Shown one piece after another: positions 27,017 to 35,260 of a DNA stretch of 64,000 nt (position 1 is the stretch's first letter; the number at the start of each line of letters is the position of its first letter). The stretch comes from Bacteroidales bacterium (GTDB taxonomy: Bacteria > Bacteroidota > Bacteroidia > Bacteroidales > VadinHA17). The stretch spans positions 1 to 64,000 of the forward strand of contig JARKQN010000110.1 of assembly GCA_029974835.1 (NCBI GenBank), written 5' to 3'. The notes under the pieces were generated by a model, which saw only the letters and a list, made by a program, of their open reading frames with translations, did not search any database and had not been told where the DNA came from. A program made the position numbers and the translations under genes.

Positions 27017-29032
27017 ATGAACTGCTTCCTTGCTGATGCAGGAGGGTATGTGCATACCTGTACTCTGTACAGGAAGATTACCGGAGTAATCCTGATGCTT
27101 TCCCTTTTCCTGTTAAGCCCTCTGAAAACATCGGGTCAGGTTGTTGTGGAAAAGTCGAAAGACAAGGTCATAATTTCCGGCACGCAGTATTATATTCATG
27201 TGGTCAGGAAGGGTGAGACTGCCTATTCCATATCAAGGGCTTACGGCATTACTGTCGATGAACTTGTGAGAAATAACCCGGGATCCGGAAACGGCCTTAG
27301 AACAGGCCAGGCCCTGAGGATACCTGTAGTGGAAACCCCTGCTGCCGGCCAGGAGCAGGATAAAAAGAACCAGACACCGGAAAAGCAGAGAGATGAATCA
27401 AAGTTTTTTTATCACAGGCTGAAACCCGGAGAAACGGTATATTCACTTGCCCGAAATTACGGTGTTTCCGTTCAGGAGATTACTGAAAGCAACCCCGGCG
27501 TTGAAATCAACAAACTTCCGGTAAATTATGAAATAGCCATTCCAAGGCGTACTGTTAAACAAACCACAGAGGAGATTCAGCCCCAGGAGAAGAAGGGTTT
27601 TCTCGAACACAGGGTTGTGAAAGGTGAAACACTTGCGTCAATAGCCGAAAAATACGGTATTTCGGTCAGGGATATCAGAAGGGAAAACAAGGGAATAATA
27701 TTCCCGCACGTTAACGACATTCTAAGAATACCTGTTACCCGCGTAAATGAGATTAAGGAAGAAGCAATAGCGGTAACCGACACCATCACTATTCCCGAAA
27801 AACCGGTAATTGAAATTCCCGCGGGAATTACCCCGGTGAAAAACCTGAAAGGAAGATTCAATGTGGCGGTATTGCTGCCTTTTAATACTCCGGCGAACTC
27901 GGTCAGAACAGAAATAGATTCCTCCCAGGTTATAAAAGGCAAGCCTGTTTATAAAACAGTTGTCAGACCCGACGAGTGGCTGTACCCTCAGACAATTCAG
28001 TTTGTCGAATTATACGAGGGAATTCTGCTGGCAGCTGATACTCTGCGATCAATGGGACTTGATATAAATATTTTTGCGTTTGATACACAAAGCGAAGAAG
28101 AGACACCTGAAATTCTCATTGAATCAGGAAAACTAAGGGATATGGACCTTATAATTGGTCCTGTTTACTCAAGAAATCTTTTAGGTATTGCCCAATATGC
28201 CGGCCGTTACGGTATACCTGTAGTATCACCTGTTACCCTAATAAGCAATCAGCCACTGGCCGACAACCCGAACCTTTTTCTTACAATCCCTTCCGTTGAT
28301 GTCGCACAGGATGCGATAATCAGGAGGGCGGGGGAGCACAGAAATTCAAATTTTGTTTTTATCAAAACAGACTCTTCAGGCGAGGATGAGGCAACCAACC
28401 GGTTCAGAAACAGACTGCTGAAGGAACTGGATTCGGAAAACGGGGGCGACACGCTGCGGTTCAGGGAACTCCTCTTTATCAGCAGGTCATCGCTGCCGGC
28501 CGATTCAATAAACAGGCTTGAGCATTCCCTTTCGCCACGCCACGAGAATGTCATCATTATAGCTTCAGAAGAACATCCCGTACTGAGCGAAATAATTATG
28601 TCGTTGCATACCCTGATGAGAAAATACAGAATAAAACTTATCGGCCTTCCGGCAGTAAGAGAACTCGTTAATCTGGACCCGAAACTATATTTTGATCTTG
28701 GCATTGAACTTTACTCGTATTACTGGATTGACTATGGAAAACCGGACGTGAAGGCATTCATCAGAAAGTTCAGGAATAAATTTCTTACCGAACCCGGCGA
28801 AAACAGCTACGCATGGATGGGTTATGACATTATGTATTATTTCCTCAGCGGCCTTTCAATTCATGGAAAAGATTTTGTAAAACACCCCGAAATGCACAAT
28901 CCCGAACTCCTTCAGACAAAGTTTTATTTCGGAAGGAAAAGTAAGGACAACGGGTTTGAGAATAATCACCTTTACCTGATAAAATACACCGGTTCGATGG
29001 ATATTGTACTGATAGAGGACATGGAACCTTAA
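27017..29032 (+). CDS. Exported LysM-repeat protein with periplasmic-binding-like C-terminal domain
   Basis: A 671-residue exported protein. An N-terminal hydrophobic stretch (ITGVILMLSLFLLSPLKTSG) is the signal. Three LysM repeats follow: VVRKGETAYSISRAYGITVD, LKPGETVYSLARNYGVSVQE and VVKGETLASIAEKYGISVRD, each of which should bind peptidoglycan. From about residue 275 it turns into a type-1 periplasmic-binding-like domain (FNVAVLLPFNTPANS, VELYEGILLAADTLRSMGLD, LIIGPVYSRNLLGIAQYAGRYGIPVVSPV). No transporter genes are adjacent, so it may sense or scaffold at the wall rather than feed an ABC importer. The start at 27017 is chosen because the longer frame overlaps purC. Confidence 0.85.
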   Translation: MNCFLADAGGYVHTCTLYRKITGVILMLSLFLLSPLKTSGQVVVEKSKDKVIISGTQYYIHVVRKGETAYSISRAYGITVDELVRNNPGSGNGLRTGQALRIPVVETPAAGQEQDKKNQTPEKQRDESKFFYHRLKPGETVYSLARNYGVSVQEITESNPGVEINKLPVNYEIAIPRRTVKQTTEEIQPQEKKGFLEHRVVKGETLASIAEKYGISVRDIRRENKGIIFPHVNDILRIPVTRVNEIKEEAIAVTDTITIPEKPVIEIPAGITPVKNLKGRFNVAVLLPFNTPANSVRTEIDSSQVIKGKPVYKTVVRPDEWLYPQTIQFVELYEGILLAADTLRSMGLDINIFAFDTQSEEETPEILIESGKLRDMDLIIGPVYSRNLLGIAQYAGRYGIPVVSPVTLISNQPLADNPNLFLTIPSVDVAQDAIIRRAGEHRNSNFVFIKTDSSGEDEATNRFRNRLLKELDSENGGDTLRFRELLFISRSSLPADSINRLEHSLSPRHENVIIIASEEHPVLSEIIMSLHTLMRKYRIKLIGLPAVRELVNLDPKLYFDLGIELYSYYWIDYGKPDVKAFIRKFRNKFLTEPGENSYAWMGYDIMYYFLSGLSIHGKDFVKHPEMHNPELLQTKFYFGRKSKDNGFENNHLYLIKYTGSMDIVLIEDMEP

Positions 29033-29078
29033 AAATGATAGTCTTGCCTGTTACCATAAAACCGGACGATGATAAATA

Positions 29079-29098
29079 TTGTTAATAAAAATTAACAA
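29079..29098. repeat. 20-bp palindrome upstream of the ECF sigma gene
   Basis: TTGTTAATAAAAATTAACAA is a perfect dyad (8-bp arms, 4-base centre), 34 bases before the sigma factor ATG. It resembles the hydrogenase operator repeats but is two bases longer. It may be an operator; no GC stem or T tract supports a terminator. Confidence 0.45.
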
Positions 29099-29132
29099 AG
29101 CCGGAATATAAACGTAACCCCGGTTGTCTAAT

Positions 29133-29717
29133 ATGCAGAAGCATGCAAATAAATATAAGGAAGCTGACGATTCCGAACTGGTAAAAGCTGCCATTGAAGG
29201 TGACAGCAATGCCTTCGGTGAGATAGTTAACAGGTACAGACAGATGGTGGCAAGAACTGTTAAAGGCATGCTCGGGGATACGGTCTTTGCAGAGGATCTG
29301 GGGCAGGAGGTATTCATAAACCTCTATAATTCATTGTCCGGCTTCAGGGGAGAGGCAAAATTATCAACCTATATACAAAGGATAGCCGTAAATCTTACCC
29401 TGAACGAGATCAAAAGAAGAAAGAGATTCTTTTCCATGTTCTCCAGGACAGATGATGACGAGGTAATTGAATACAACGTTGCCGATGATTCTGATAACGA
29501 GGGAAAAAGAGATGCACGTGAAGTTGTAAACAAGGCACTGATGAGTCTCGAACCGAAATTCAGAATCGTTGTGGCAATGAGGATGCTGCAGGGTTATTCC
29601 ACAAAGGAAACTGCTGAAATTCTTAAACTCCCGGTCGGTACGGTGCTCTCAAGACTGGCAAGGGGACAGGAACAGTTAAAGAAAATATTGAAAGCTCGAA
29701 GATATGAAAACCAATGA
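29133..29717 (+). CDS. ECF-type RNA polymerase sigma factor
   Basis: A 194-residue RpoE-like sigma factor with region 2 (VNRYRQMVARTVKGMLGDTV, FAEDLGQEVFINLYNSLSGF) and region 4 (LMSLEPKFRIVVAMRMLQGYSTKETAEILKLPVGTVLSRLARG split across about 135-185). I start at the ATG at 29133. It overlaps the next gene, a small membrane protein that may be its anti-sigma factor, by 14 bases. Confidence 0.92.
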   Translation: MQKHANKYKEADDSELVKAAIEGDSNAFGEIVNRYRQMVARTVKGMLGDTVFAEDLGQEVFINLYNSLSGFRGEAKLSTYIQRIAVNLTLNEIKRRKRFFSMFSRTDDDEVIEYNVADDSDNEGKRDAREVVNKALMSLEPKFRIVVAMRMLQGYSTKETAEILKLPVGTVLSRLARGQEQLKKILKARRYENQ

Positions 29718-30057
29718 AGTAAAAGACATTATTATCAGGTTGATGGAAGGCGATGAACCTGACGAGGGTCTTCTGCTTAAGCTGCGGGAGGCAGGAGCAG
29801 ATTATTCATTCAGCGAAGGTTTTACCGACCGTGTGCTGGCATCCATTAATAAAACAGCCATTGTCATTAACAGGGAGTCTGAATTCCTGAGGTCTTTCAG
29901 TAATGTATTCTACAGGATTGCCCTTACCGGGATTGCCGCAATCATCTTCCTGCTCATTTCAATTTATATTTCCCAGGGAACAATCTCCTTCGATTCGTTC
30001 CTCGGGCTCACGGATGCGAACAATGAAAGCATTATCTCGGTATTGACAGAAAACTGA
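29704..30057 (+). CDS. Small membrane protein, candidate anti-sigma factor
   Basis: This 117-residue protein has a cytoplasmic N-terminal part of about 75 residues, a single membrane helix (IALTGIAAIIFLLISIYISQ) and a short outward tail. Gene position directly after and overlapping an ECF sigma gene, and this topology, are those of anti-sigma regulators. No zinc-type HxxxCxxC motif is present and I recognise no family. Confidence 0.6.
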   Translation: MKTNEVKDIIIRLMEGDEPDEGLLLKLREAGADYSFSEGFTDRVLASINKTAIVINRESEFLRSFSNVFYRIALTGIAAIIFLLISIYISQGTISFDSFLGLTDANNESIISVLTEN

Positions 30058-30062
30058 AACAG

Positions 30063-30587
30063 ATGAAGATCCGGGCAATTATACTTATAATAGCTACATT
30101 GATAATCGGGTTTGTCCTTGGCATGCTCGTTTCGGCACAGATACGCTATGCCAGGCTTAAACCGGTAATGATTTTATTTTCTGAAGAGAGGTTCAGGGAG
30201 GGTTTCTTCAGAATGCTTCAACCTGATGATCAGCAGGAAAAAACCATTACTCAGATCCTTTCCAAATATGCAAAGTTAAACACTTCCATTCAGAGCGATT
30301 TCAGGCGTAAGACAGATTCACTTATGAAGGAGTTGTGGAAGGAAATTGAACCCAACCTTACAAAGGAACAAATCGAAAGGCTCAAGGAAGCCGAACAGCG
30401 AAGGCTGGAAATGATAAAGCGCAGCTGGAGACCGCAGGGTGATTCATCAAGATTCAGACAGGGGCCGGGCCAGCGACCGGACGGGCCATGGCAGGGCCCG
30501 AGGCGTGATATGTCCCATCCTCCTGATTTTGACAGAAGAATGCCTCCGCGCACAAAACCTGACACTGCCGTTCAGCCGGCAATATAA
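30063..30587 (+). CDS. Membrane-anchored Spy/CpxP-like periplasmic protein
   Basis: The 174 residues start with a membrane anchor (IILIIATLIIGFVLGMLVSA). The periplasmic part is helical and charged and resembles the LTxxQ/heavy-metal-sensor group (EEIEPNLTKEQIERLKEAEQ-like stretch near 95-120). The tail is rich in Pro, Arg, Gly and Gln. It is third in the ECF sigma operon, 5 bases after the putative anti-sigma gene, so it may sense envelope damage. Its end overlaps the converging TPR gene by 16 bases. Confidence 0.6.
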   Translation: MKIRAIILIIATLIIGFVLGMLVSAQIRYARLKPVMILFSEERFREGFFRMLQPDDQQEKTITQILSKYAKLNTSIQSDFRRKTDSLMKELWKEIEPNLTKEQIERLKEAEQRRLEMIKRSWRPQGDSSRFRQGPGQRPDGPWQGPRRDMSHPPDFDRRMPPRTKPDTAVQPAI

Positions 30588-32797
30588 AACAGATAATCAA
30601 GCAGTATCGGAAAATCGCCGGCATCAGCTCCGTTTGATGTAAGTATCTCTCTGTCCTCGTTAAATATCTTAACAAGTTCCTGCATCCCTATATTGTGAGT
30701 TGCAACAGCCTGCCTGTAATAGCCTGCTGCTTCCTGTTTCTGGCCCCTGCACAAGGCAAGGTGACCTTTGTTGATATAGTCATACCCCGTAAGCTTGTCG
30801 GCCGGGATGCGCTCAAGATACTTTTCTGCATCCTCTATTTTACCCAGGGCAAAATAACACCACGCTATGGGCCTGAGTACTTTCAGGTTGCCGGGTTCGT
30901 TATATTCAACCCTGAAATAATGTTTAAGAGCCCTGTCGTAATCTTTGAGATCGAGACAGCAGTGAGCTATCATTATTTCGGTATGAATATTATCCGGCTC
31001 CATCTCGGCCGCCTGCCGGTAATACTCAAGCGATTCACTGTACCTGCCCAGCTTTCTGAGGCAATAACCTATTTTTTTGATAGTCCATACCTTTGAACTT
31101 ATCAGGTCGGCCTTCCTGTAGAATCCAAGAGCTTCATCGTATAAACCTGCCTGCTGGTAACAGTAGCCCGCCTTCTCATACAAAAGTGAATCGTCGGGTT
31201 TTTGTTCAAGCTGCCGCAGGTATATTTCAAGAGCATCATCGAAATAATCCTTGCTGAAAAGATAATCGGCAAGGCTTAGTTCGGATTCTGAGCCGGGGCA
31301 TGCCAGCCGGAAGAAAAAGGAATTGTATATGTCGAGCCTTCCGGTGAAGACATCTTCAAAGTCTTTTTTATATGGCGAAAGCTTAAAGAACCGGTACATA
31401 TCCTGCAGGTACTGGGTGACGTTTATCCTGAAGGTTTTGTAAGGATCAGTGCCTGCATCCTCAGAACCCATCTGGCCGAGGCCTTCGAGCTCCATCCGGA
31501 AGACTTTCAGCATCATCGATTTTTGTGCAGACGGAAGATTCTTAAGATTAAGCAGCAGGGAATACTTGTCGGAGTTGCAGATAAACGGAGTTTTATAAAG
31601 GGCTTCAGCGAGTTCGTTGATGCCGGGGCCGAGAACTTCATCGTTATAGATCACGTCTACAGCTTCATGGTCGGGATAAAAGGGTACAAACCAGTTATGG
31701 AGATCGCGGAAAAAATCAAAATGCTTTAGGTTTGCAAATGCTGACATATAAACATCGGCTCCTTCCATCTGGAGATTTGTAAGCTCCTCCATGGTCTTGA
31801 AGATCTCATCCTGCCCTTCAAATATCCTCGACCAGTCGGGATTCCTGTCATCATCCTTTCCGAGGGGCAGTATGTTATCAAGGTCGAGCTTCTCGTCGAG
31901 CCTTGGTTTCAGACTTGCCACTTTCGGAAGTATCTCTTCGTTAAGCCTCCTGCTCAGTGCCTCCGTTTCCCTCGATCTTACCGCCTGAAGAACAAGTATC
32001 CGGCAATGTTCCCTGAATGCTGTCTTCCGGCTCATCTTCTTAATCTTTTCGGTTATTTCAGGGTACAATTCAAGCCTGTTGTTGTAATAATGCAGTCCGA
32101 GTACTATTCCTGCCAGCGCCCTTCCCTTTACCTGGTCATCACCCTTGTTGTAAAAATCGGCAAGGATGAGGACCTTCTCGGGTTGCCAGAACCGGAAAAG
32201 ACTCAGTGTAACGGCACTGACAAAAATACAGGCCTCATGCCACTGAAATCTGCCTGAATCCCTTATGCTGACGCAAAGGTTCTCCTCGGCCTCTCCGTAA
32301 GTGTCGGTCAGCCAGAGATGATTGAAAATGCTGTTAATGATGCTTTTGTGTTTCTTCAGGTAATCAGATTCAGGGTCGGCGGGGGCTGATGCCTTAAGCC
32401 AGTCGTCAAGATCCTGCCTGAAAATAAGATCGTTCACACTCTCCGGAAAGCTCTTCCCGCTCAGCCTGTGCTCCTTTTCAATCTGCTGCCGGAGCCAGTA
32501 TGTGTACCATCCGGAATAGTATGACAATATGTCCTGTTTGACACGGTCGGCAAGATTAAGAATAGATCTCCTCAGATTGTTGTATATTCTCTCCCTTTCC
32601 GGATCCCTAACCCCTTCAATGGTGTATTTGACAATATTCCTGTAGGTCAGGTTAAGGTTCTCATACTCGTCGCGGAACTGGCCCGACATGGCCATGGATA
32701 TCATATTCTCAAGAATATCAAGACTTTGCCGGATTCTTTTTTCCGCAACCAGCCTGCACACGGATTTATGCTGTTCGTTTATCTGCCTTGTATCCAT
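30572..32797 (-). CDS. Large tetratricopeptide-repeat protein
   Basis: A 741-residue soluble protein without signal peptide or membrane segment. The C-terminal part (about 515-700) has several clear TPR units: YLRQLEQKPDDSLLYEKAGY, EALGFYRKADLISSKVWTIK, SLEYYRQAAEMEPDNIHTEI and ALKHYFRVEYNEPGNLKVLR. The first 480 residues are helical and unrecognised. A protein-protein scaffold in the cytoplasm is likely. It is a single gene convergent with the ECF sigma operon. Confidence 0.8.
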   Translation of the reverse strand: MDTRQINEQHKSVCRLVAEKRIRQSLDILENMISMAMSGQFRDEYENLNLTYRNIVKYTIEGVRDPERERIYNNLRRSILNLADRVKQDILSYYSGWYTYWLRQQIEKEHRLSGKSFPESVNDLIFRQDLDDWLKASAPADPESDYLKKHKSIINSIFNHLWLTDTYGEAEENLCVSIRDSGRFQWHEACIFVSAVTLSLFRFWQPEKVLILADFYNKGDDQVKGRALAGIVLGLHYYNNRLELYPEITEKIKKMSRKTAFREHCRILVLQAVRSRETEALSRRLNEEILPKVASLKPRLDEKLDLDNILPLGKDDDRNPDWSRIFEGQDEIFKTMEELTNLQMEGADVYMSAFANLKHFDFFRDLHNWFVPFYPDHEAVDVIYNDEVLGPGINELAEALYKTPFICNSDKYSLLLNLKNLPSAQKSMMLKVFRMELEGLGQMGSEDAGTDPYKTFRINVTQYLQDMYRFFKLSPYKKDFEDVFTGRLDIYNSFFFRLACPGSESELSLADYLFSKDYFDDALEIYLRQLEQKPDDSLLYEKAGYCYQQAGLYDEALGFYRKADLISSKVWTIKKIGYCLRKLGRYSESLEYYRQAAEMEPDNIHTEIMIAHCCLDLKDYDRALKHYFRVEYNEPGNLKVLRPIAWCYFALGKIEDAEKYLERIPADKLTGYDYINKGHLALCRGQKQEAAGYYRQAVATHNIGMQELVKIFNEDREILTSNGADAGDFPILLDYLFYIAG

Positions 32798-32952
32798 TGG
32801 TGTTTTCCTCTTTTTTCTGAAAAAATTCCGTTCGGTTCAGAAATTTTCACATTAAACAATTGCAACAATCGGGCCGGAAAAGAGATTGTCATAATCATAT
32901 TTGCTTGTTAATGGAGATGTTTTTATGATCTTTACGGAAAATTAGCCGGAAA

Positions 32953-34719
32953 TTGAGATCAGGTTTTGAAAAGAGAATATGGCTGCCTGCCTCTGCCAGG
33001 GAAGTTGAGGAAGCCGGATGGGATCAGCCTGATGTGATTATTTTCAGCGGTGATGCATACATCGACCATCCCTCCTTCGGCCCTGCTGTGATAGGCAGGG
33101 TGATAGAGTCGGAAGGACTTAATGTTGCCATTGTACCCCAGCCAAACTGGCGCGACGACCTGCGGGATTTTAAGAAGCTGGGCCCTCCGCGCCTCTTTTT
33201 CGGAGTTACGGCGGGGAATATGGACTCTATGGTAAACCATTATACGGCATTCCGCCGCCTGCGTTCCGATGATGCATATACGCCAGGGGGAAAGGCTGGA
33301 TTCAGACCGGATTATCCCACAATTGTTTATACAAACATTCTTAAGAAGCTCTATCCCTCCGTTCCGGTGGTTATCGGAGGCATCGAGGCTTCTATGCGCC
33401 GGCTGACACACTACGACTACTGGAAGGATATGCTGCAGCCCTCGGTTCTGGTTTCATCCGGAGCCGACATGCTTGTGTACGGAATGGGAGAACAGCCTGT
33501 ACGTGAGATATGCCGCCTCCTGAAAAAAGGGGTACCGTTTGGTTCACTAAGAACAGTTCCACAGACAGTTATCAGGCAAAGCCGCGACCAGGAGCTCCCT
33601 GTAAACAAAAACTGGACAGACAGGTATATGCATTCCTTCGAAGCGTGCCTTGCCGGCAGGAAGGAGTTCTCCGAAAATTTCGTCGCCTTCGAAAAGGAAT
33701 CGAACAAGGTTAATGCCGCCCGTCTCATAGAGCCCTCGGGCGGATACAATGTCATTGTCAATCCTCCCTTTCCTCCATTGACGACCCCCGAACTGGATAG
33801 AATCTATGATCTGCCTTTCACATATATGCCCCACCCGCGGTATTCGAAGAAGGGGGCAATACCGGCCTGGGAAATGATTAAATTCTCCGTCAATATTCAC
33901 AGAGGATGCTTCGGGGGTTGCAGTTTCTGCGCCATAGCATCCCACCAGGGGAAGTTTGTTTCTTCGCGGTCGGAAGAATCGGTGATGAAGGAGATTGACA
34001 GGATATCCGCATTGCCTGATTTCAGGGGTTATCTTTCCGACCTTGGAGGGCCATCCGCCAACATGTACGGGATGAAGGGGAAAAACCGGGAAATCTGTGA
34101 TAAATGTTCGCGCCCCTCATGTATATGGCCATCGGTATGCAGCAACCTTAATACATCCCACAGGGAACTCACTCAGCTCTACCGGAGGGTAAATGCAAGA
34201 AAAGATATCAAAAAGGCTTTTATCGGCAGCGGGATAAGATATGATCTTCTTTTCAGGGAGTGGAATCCGAAGGCAGGAGAGGAGGAGAGGGAGTATTTAG
34301 CCGAACTGGTGCTTAACCATGTGTCGGGAAGGCTCAAGGTGGCTCCTGAACACACTGCAGATCACGTTGTTAACCTGATGCGCAAGGTTCCCTTCAGCCT
34401 CTTTATGAAACTCAAAAAGGAGTTTGATAATCTGATTGCCGAAAACTCCCTTAACTACCAGCTTGTTCCGTATTTTATTTCCTCACACCCCGGCTGCACC
34501 GAAAAAGATATGGCTGACCTGGCACAAACTATGCAACATCTCGGATTAAATCCCGAACAGGTGCAGGATTTCACACCCACCCCGATGACGCTTTCAACCG
34601 TAATTTACTACACGGGGTACGATCCGTACACCGGTAAAAAAGTTTTTGTCGAGAGAACAATTGACGGAAAACGCCGGCAGAAGAGCTACTTCTTTAAAAA
34701 TAGGTCTGAAAGGAAATAA
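32953..34719 (+). CDS. YgiQ-family radical SAM protein
   Basis: The 588 residues include the radical SAM cluster motif in RGCFGGCSFCAIASHQGKF (CxxxCxxC), an N-terminal YgiQ domain (DVIIFSGDAYIDHPSFGPAV) and a second Cys-rich segment (ICDKCSRPSCIWPSVC). The reaction of the family is unknown. The start is a TTG at 32953: the frame is closed by a TGA at 32926-32928 and no in-frame ATG lies between that and the conserved region. Confidence 0.9.
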   Translation: MRSGFEKRIWLPASAREVEEAGWDQPDVIIFSGDAYIDHPSFGPAVIGRVIESEGLNVAIVPQPNWRDDLRDFKKLGPPRLFFGVTAGNMDSMVNHYTAFRRLRSDDAYTPGGKAGFRPDYPTIVYTNILKKLYPSVPVVIGGIEASMRRLTHYDYWKDMLQPSVLVSSGADMLVYGMGEQPVREICRLLKKGVPFGSLRTVPQTVIRQSRDQELPVNKNWTDRYMHSFEACLAGRKEFSENFVAFEKESNKVNAARLIEPSGGYNVIVNPPFPPLTTPELDRIYDLPFTYMPHPRYSKKGAIPAWEMIKFSVNIHRGCFGGCSFCAIASHQGKFVSSRSEESVMKEIDRISALPDFRGYLSDLGGPSANMYGMKGKNREICDKCSRPSCIWPSVCSNLNTSHRELTQLYRRVNARKDIKKAFIGSGIRYDLLFREWNPKAGEEEREYLAELVLNHVSGRLKVAPEHTADHVVNLMRKVPFSLFMKLKKEFDNLIAENSLNYQLVPYFISSHPGCTEKDMADLAQTMQHLGLNPEQVQDFTPTPMTLSTVIYYTGYDPYTGKKVFVERTIDGKRRQKSYFFKNRSERK

Positions 34720-34748
34720 CCGGAAAAATGCCGTATTATCCTTTTCTC

Positions 34749-35237
34749 TTATTTATCCTTGTATTCTTTCAGTATGTTTCTTACATCGTCGGGTGCCACC
34801 CTGCCGTAAGTCTTCTCTCCGACGAGTACCACGGGTGCAAGTCCGCAGGCTCCCACACACCTTAGGCTCGAAAGCGAGAATTTTCCGTCTTTTGTGGTCT
34901 GACCAACCTGTATGCCAAGTTCTTTCTTGAATTCCTCAAGTACCTTTTCGGCGCCCCTTACATAACAGGCAGTGCCCATGCAGATGCTTACGGGATGTTT
35001 ACCTTTGGGAGTCATAGTGAAGAAAGAGTAGAATGTGACCACACCGTATATTTTGGCAGTGGGTACACCCATGCAATCAGAAATCACCTCCTGAACCTCG
35101 GCGGGCAGGTAACCGAAATGTTCCTGGCACTTATGAAGTACATTAATGAGTTCCTGCTCATCGTTATTGAAAGAAGCACATATTTCCCTTATCTTCGAAA
35201 TGTCTTCCTGCCTGAGTTCTATTTTAATGCTTGACAT
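34749..35237 (-). CDS. hydC: [FeFe]-hydrogenase NuoE-like subunit (HydC/HndA)
   Basis: A 162-residue thioredoxin-fold [2Fe-2S] subunit that relays electrons inside the NADH-linked hydrogenase. The four ligands are in the usual pattern: ICMGTACYVRGA and RCVGACGLAPVV. The N-terminal helical part (LHKCQEHFGYLPAEVQEVIS) is typical of NuoE. It is the last gene of the operon, 23 bases after hydA. Confidence 0.92.
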   Translation of the reverse strand: MSSIKIELRQEDISKIREICASFNNDEQELINVLHKCQEHFGYLPAEVQEVISDCMGVPTAKIYGVVTFYSFFTMTPKGKHPVSICMGTACYVRGAEKVLEEFKKELGIQVGQTTKDGKFSLSSLRCVGACGLAPVVLVGEKTYGRVAPDDVRNILKEYKDK

Positions 35238-35260
35238 AATCTTGAATTTTGATTATCACT

